NCBI RefSeq assembly: GCF_032452875.1
Contig: NW_026893858.1
Coordinates: forward strand, 248,001-312,000
DNA length: 64,000 nt
Source of the DNA: Bos javanicus
Lineage: Eukaryota; Chordata; Mammalia; Artiodactyla; Bovidae
Direction of reading: 5' to 3'
Shown here: piece after piece, positions 62,458 through 64,000 of the stretch
How the letters are laid out: the number at the start of each line of letters is the position of its first letter
Position numbering within the stretch: the stretch's first letter is position 1
Position numbers and translations under genes: made by a program
The notes under the pieces: generated by a model
What the model saw: the letters and a program-made list of their open reading frames with translations, nothing else
Told to the model about the DNA's origin: nothing
Databases searched by the model: none

Positions 62458-64000
62458 GGGCCTGCTGAGCTGCGTGATTACTGTCTGCTCATCTGCTTGA
62501 CAATTGCCAGCTGAGCTGCACGATTCCTGCCTGTCATCTGCTTGACAATTGCCAGCTGTGCTGCGTAATTCCTGCCTGCTCAGCTGCTTGATTATTGCCA
62601 GCTGAGCAGCATGATTCTCACACCTGAGTTCCATGATTATTGCCTGCTGACTGTTTGATTCGTGCCTACTCAGCTCTTTGTTTATTGCCTCCAGAGGCAC
62701 ATGATCAGTGTATGATAGCAAACATGATCAGCGCATGATCAGTCACATGATCAGCGCCATTAAGTCACGTGATCACTACATGATAGTCACGTGATCAGTC
62801 CATGCTCAGTCACGGTATCAGTGCATGATCAGCCACGTGATCAGTGCATGATCTGTCACAAGATTGTGATCATCCACGTGATCAGTGCATGGCAGTCATG
62901 TGATCAGTGCATGATAAGACGTGATCAGTGCATGATCAGTCTGTGATCAGTGCATGATAGCTACGTGATCAGTGCATGATCAGTCACCTGATGGGTGTAT
63001 GATCATTCACGTGACCTGTACATGTAGCTACATGATCATTGCATGATCAGCCACGTGAGTAGTGCATGATAGCCACGTGATCACTGCATGATCAGTCACG
63101 TGATCAGTGCATGATCAGTCATGTGACCAGTACATGGTAGGCGTGATCATGGCATGATCAGCCACGTGAGCAGTGCATGATAGCCATGATCAGTGCATGA
63201 TCAGACACGTGATCAGTGCATGATCAGTCACGTGATCAGTGCATGATCAGCCACGTGATCAGTGCATGACCAGGCACGTGATCAGTGTATGTCCAGCCAA
63301 GTGATCAGTGCATGATAGCCACGTGATCAGTGCATGATCAGTCACGTGATCAGCATGATCAGTCACGTGATCAGTGCATGATCAGCCACGATCAGTGCAT
63401 GATCAGCCACGTGATCAGTGCATGATCAATTACGTGATCAGTGCATGATCAGTCACGTGACCAGTACATGGTAGCTACGTGATCATTGCATGATCAGCCA
63501 CGTGATCAGTGCATGATAGCCACGTGATCAGTGCATGATCAGCTCACGTGATCAGTGCATGATCAGTCACGTGATCAGTGCATGATCAGCCACGTGATCA
63601 GTGCATGATCAGTCACGTGATCAGTGCATGATCATCACGTGATCAGTATGATCAGTCGTGATCAGTGCATGATAGCCACGTGATCAGTGCATGATCAGTC
63701 ACGTGATCAGTGTGATCAGCCACGTGATCAGTGCATGATCAGCCACGTGATCAGTGCATGATCAATTACGTGATCAGTGCATGATCAGTCACGTGATCAG
63801 TGCATGGCTACATGATCGCTGATGCATGATCAGCCACGTGGCAGTGCATGATCAGCCACGCGATCAGTGCATGGTCAGACACGTGAACAGTGTATGATCA
63901 GCCACGTGATCAGTGCATGATATCCAAGTGATCAGTGCATGATCATCACGTGATCAGTGTATGATCAGCCACGTGAACAGTGCATGCTCAGTCACGTGAT
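62458..64000. repeat. Unit 34, complete to within about 2 bp of the next island
   Basis: Island at 62458-62700 (GATTCTCACACC, one base short). The opening markers (damaged CTGTCACAAGATTG near 62853, CACCTGATGGG near 62985) match units 20-22. Near 63797 GGCTACATGATCGCTG begins something like block D, but 63840 jumps straight to the pre-island flank, so D is deleted. The window stops at GTCACGTGAT, immediately before where CTGGG would open the next island. Confidence 0.7.

Larger units (their letters stand above)
1..64000. repeat. Satellite array of 22-23 bp units, probably bovine satellite III (1.706) type
   Basis: Almost every base belongs to a 22-23 bp tandem unit with CACGTG, TGATCA, GTGCA and TGATCA in that order. 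Units differ mainly at the joint before CACGTG: TCAGTCACG, TCAGCCACG, TCAGTTACG or the 1-bp shorter TAGCCACG. The complement reads as the 23-bp prototype I recall for the bovine 1.706 satellite, and the mixed 23-mer and PvuII-rich architecture also fits. Assignment to cattle or another Bovini species is recollection plus inference. Stretches between the islands listed below hold only this repeat; no gene, SINE, LINE or LTR insertion was seen. Confidence 0.9.

Noticed and set aside
1..64000. CRISPR array, because of short regular repeats
   Set aside because: There are no unique spacers: repeat and intervening sequence are the same 22-23 bp unit, and there are no cas genes or leader. Composition and scale fit eukaryotic satellite DNA.
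1..64000. Telomeric repeats, G-quadruplex runs, tRNA or rRNA genes, promoters and terminators
   Set aside because: No TTAGGG-type runs, no repeated G-tracts, no cloverleaf or rRNA core words and no TATA or polyadenylation context beyond what the repeat gives by chance.

Overview
The whole 64-kb window is tandem satellite DNA. I see no protein-coding gene, RNA gene, transposon or CRISPR array. The basic unit is a 22-23 bp repeat built from CACGTG overlapping a TGATCA, a GTGCA spacer and a second TGATCA, followed by GT, GC or (22-bp form) a shortened AGC joint. On the complementary strand this matches, as I recall it, the 23-bp prototype of the bovine 1.706 g/ml satellite (bovine satellite III), known as a 'patchwork' satellite with a repeat unit of about 2.35 kb and PvuII-rich segments. 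The likely source is therefore a pericentromere of Bos or a close relative. This rests on recalled family knowledge, not on a database search.

The array is organised on several scales. (1) The 22-23 bp unit, about 50% GC, with one CpG in an E-box-like CACGTG. (2) Variant markers within the bulk, including a TATAGACG marker that recurs at about 725-770 bp where it is duplicated. (3) Thirty-four 'islands' of about 244 bp, rich in CAGCTG, which are themselves ten strongly diverged 22-23 bp units of the same family arranged as two alternating subtypes. (4) A conserved tail after most islands (GCGCCATTAAG is its landmark) and a conserved flank before them. (5) A 365-390 bp diverged block, here called D, in 17 of the units; in 14 of them it ends exactly 216 bp before the next island. 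(6) Island-to-island distances in discrete classes near 1.23-1.29, 1.34-1.48, 1.65-1.67, 2.24, 2.36-2.38, 2.74 and 3.0 kb.

Layout. Positions 1-13,592 hold a mixed set of units (1.43, 2.24, 1.38, 1.34, 1.37, 2.37, 1.44, 2.37 kb). Positions 13,593-29,427 hold a clean higher-order repeat: a 5.28-kb trimer of 1.475 + 1.43 + 2.37 kb units, three times in a row. From 29,428 this changes to 1.47, 1.29 and 1.67 kb units, then two 2.24-kb units, then units of 3.01, 1.23, 1.67, 3.01 and 2.97 kb (to 50,210). From about 48 kb to 61 kb the same architecture continues but small deletions and short off-consensus strings become frequent, including one island (53,971) whose distal third and tail are replaced. 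The window begins about 350 bp after an island start and ends about 2 bp before the next, so the array continues both ways.

Nothing here works as an operon or gene set. The open reading frames of 62-103 codons are by-products of the repeat. What is of interest is the higher-order architecture, the fixed D-flank-island cassette, the dense array of CACGTG sites and CpGs, and the local breakdown of homogeneity.
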